Below, piece after piece: positions 62,472 through 64,000 of a stretch of 64,000 bases of DNA. The stretch comes from Burkholderiales bacterium. GTDB lineage: Bacteria; Pseudomonadota; Gammaproteobacteria; Burkholderiales; UBA11063. The translations under genes were made by a program, and so were the position numbers. Below the pieces are notes generated by a model that did not search any database, was not told the DNA's origin, and saw only the letters and a program-made list of their open reading frames with translations. Numbering within the stretch: the first letter of the stretch is position 1; the number at the start of each line of letters is the position of its first letter. Location: assembly GCA_020697255.1 (NCBI GenBank), contig JAJFBE010000001.1, positions 186,001 through 250,000 on the forward strand, given 5' to 3'.

Positions 62472-62515
62472 ATTTCTCTCCGTAAAATAATTTTGGTTTT
62501 TTGTTTAAACGCTCC

Positions 62516-62950
62516 TTATTTATTAACTGTCAGTACATTTTGCGACTCCCCTAAATAAATTTTGATTAAGTTATGCTCGATAAGATTGGTGGATAGTGAG
62601 CCTTGGATAAAAACTGAATTTACTTTATTTACTTTAAACAAGTCTAATAGCTTCATCGTGTAACGCTTACTATCTTCACTAAAATAATAAATGTATACAG
62701 GGGTTGGTTTATAATGTACATACATAATAATGCTTTTTAAACGCGGGTCTAATTGCTGTATATCATCTATTTGCGTATTTAATATAATAGCCTGTTTGGT
62801 ATAGGTATAATTTTGCGTAGTTTTCTGGCTTATACTTTGAACCGGCAATTTATCTGCCAGAGCATAAACGGTGGTACACCATATACTCATAACCAGTATT
62901 AGTTTAAATAGCAAAAACATATGATCATTCTTTACCAAAATATTATCCAT
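62516..62950 (-). CDS. Hypothetical exported protein upstream of virB2
   Basis: A 144-residue protein with an N-terminal membrane or signal segment (HMFLLFKLILVMSIWCTTVYALA) and a periplasmic domain with an alpha/beta look (QLDPRLKSIIMYVHYKPTPVYIYYFSEDS). It resembles the thioredoxin-like TrbC_Ftype proteins of F-type systems in plan, but I see no matching motif. A start at 62920 would give a neater signal peptide. It is 44 bases upstream of virB2 in the same direction. Confidence 0.5.
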   Translation of the reverse strand: MDNILVKNDHMFLLFKLILVMSIWCTTVYALADKLPVQSISQKTTQNYTYTKQAIILNTQIDDIQQLDPRLKSIIMYVHYKPTPVYIYYFSEDSKRYTMKLLDLFKVNKVNSVFIQGSLSTNLIEHNLIKIYLGESQNVLTVNK

Positions 62951-62972
62951 TTTAAAAATTTTTAAAAACCTG

Positions 62973-63722
62973 TTAATTTAGGATTATTATTTGGTTTTTA
63001 TCCAGCTGGTTTCCACGTATCAGTTTTAAACTTTCTTTATTAAACCTCCAGGATAAACCACTGGCAACATCATTCTCGGATCTAAACAGCCCATCACTTA
63101 TAAGGTTACGTCCGCTGGTTGAAGATAATTTTTTGTTTTTACTATAGGGGTTAAAATAAAATAACAGCTCTCCCAGTTCATTCCACTTTGGCTTGGCCTG
63201 GATATTTATTTCATTGGTATTTGTTAATAAAAACAATGGCAATATTGCCTGGTATGCCATATACAGATGCCGGCTTACAATAGAATTATTATTTTGCTTA
63301 ACCGTATTTTTAAATGTTTGCCACAGCTCGAATGAAAAAAACTTACTCACTAAATCGGTAAGATGCAATAAATTAAAAAACTCCAATATAACTCCTTTAT
63401 CTTTCCGTTTCGCACTGATAATAAACAAGTACAATCCCTCTCTTTGCTTTAATATGTTTGAATTAAGCAATACAAGTGCATGATTTTTATTGGTTACAAA
63501 AGATGATATTCCGGAAATAAATTCTTTAGAATAATAATTGGTATGACTCTTATCGTTAAACTGATAAAAAAACTCATTTATCGGAATACCGAATGAAGGC
63601 TTTATTCTCGGATGCGGGTTAACTTGCTTTAATAATTCATGGTCAATTGATATAACCCTGTTATCTGCATCTAATTCAATACAATAATCCGGTTTTAATC
63701 TCTCGAGTAAGTCAAAGTGCAT
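62973..63722 (-). CDS. Hypothetical protein at the head of the virB operon
   Basis: A 249-residue soluble protein I do not recognise. It is strand-rich at the start (DYCIELDADNRVISIDHELLKQ) and helical in the middle (LLHLTDLVSKFFSFELWQTFKNTVKQN). No membrane or signal segment. The ATG at 63722 has AAAGG nine bases upstream. It is the most upstream gene of the right-hand operon in view and follows a 278-base non-coding stretch with a palindrome at its far end. A role in transfer or its control is inferred from position. Confidence 0.55.
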   Translation of the reverse strand: MHFDLLERLKPDYCIELDADNRVISIDHELLKQVNPHPRIKPSFGIPINEFFYQFNDKSHTNYYSKEFISGISSFVTNKNHALVLLNSNILKQREGLYLFIISAKRKDKGVILEFFNLLHLTDLVSKFFSFELWQTFKNTVKQNNNSIVSRHLYMAYQAILPLFLLTNTNEINIQAKPKWNELGELLFYFNPYSKNKKLSSTSGRNLISDGLFRSENDVASGLSWRFNKESLKLIRGNQLDKNQIIILN

Positions 63723-63978
63723 AAAATATACCTTTTGGCAAAATCCACTGCATTAATGAAGATTCTTTTTTAATGTTATTGATAAAGTCATTCTATAAAA
63801 CGCCTTTTCAAAAATATTTTATTCTAACCAATGAGGCTTATAAAGCATATAAATACGTAGGTTTATAGCTAATTTAATGCATTAAAAAACCTTATTATAC
63901 GTTTAATGGTATTTTTTCTCTATACAAACGTAGTAAATTTTATTAATAGGCGCCATTTTAGTCTAAAGTGGTATAAAA

Positions 63979-64000
63979 GTTTTGCGAATATTCGCAAAAC
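63979..64000. promoter_or_regulatory. Perfect 22-base palindrome upstream of the virB operon
   Basis: GTTTTGCGAAT followed by its exact reverse complement, at the right edge of the window and about 260 bases upstream of the first operon gene. It has no T-run. It may be an operator, a partition/ParB-like site or part of an origin of transfer; it could extend past the window. The 63723-63978 stretch is AT-rich with no gene that I can see. Confidence 0.5.

Overview
The window is AT-rich DNA from a Gram-negative bacterium, most likely a low-GC gamma- or betaproteobacterium. The evidence is envelope and secretion machinery with lipoproteins and a secretin, a glutathione-dependent formaldehyde pathway, and proteobacterial-type conjugation and type IVb pilus genes. 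There is no tRNA, rRNA, integrase, transposase or relaxase in view, so the species cannot be fixed and the ends of the element lie outside the window.

Layout. Bases 1-2700 hold three genes of a Wadjet-type anti-plasmid system: DUF3375 JetA, DUF4194 JetB and the start of the JetC condensin-like ATPase. An Rpn-type nuclease and two unrecognised small genes follow; the second of these is preceded by an unusual multi-hairpin leader (4797-5030). Bases 5.3-11.5 kb are metabolic accessory genes: an acyl-CoA dehydrogenase-like protein, an isochorismatase-like hydrolase, SRPBCC and VOC proteins, a flavin amine oxidase and an aldo/keto reductase. An AbiE-like toxin-antitoxin pair lies at 11.7-13.3 kb.

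From 13.3 kb to the right end the window is dominated by a conjugation-type element transcribed right to left. The first block (63.7-56.0 kb) is VirB2-VirB3-VirB4-VirB8/TrbF-VirB9/TrbG-VirB10/TrbI. The second (55.8-37.3 kb) is an R64-like thin pilus operon, PilL-PilN-PilO-PilP-PilQ-PilR-PilS. It carries an odd ORF6N gene between pilQ and pilR and ends in three very large PilV-like prepilins, each followed by a lipoprotein. The third block (19.7-13.3 kb) is TrbJ/VirB5-TrbL/VirB6-VirB11-outer-membrane barrel-VirB1-TraF signal peptidase. The relaxase, coupling protein and prepilin peptidase are not seen.

The second and third blocks are separated by about 17 kb of cargo (20-37 kb). It holds an ATPase with DUF4143 and a decayed paralogue, paired secreted proteins, frmA-fghA formaldehyde detoxification, a secreted protein with a Cys-His-Asp arrangement, an MFS exporter, a sugar-acid operon (SDR, enolase-superfamily dehydratase, class II aldolase), two EamA transporters, an AlbA_2-domain protein and several gene remnants.

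A short palindrome (core GCCGTAGATTCTACGGC) occurs six times, only between genes: at both edges of the cargo, inside it, and at the junction of the pil and virB blocks. It marks module boundaries. The most interesting items are this palindrome family, the structured leader at 4.8-5.0 kb with mutually exclusive stems, the triple prepilin-lipoprotein set, the ORF6N gene inside the pilus operon, and the inverted repeats upstream of both DUF4143 ATPase copies.
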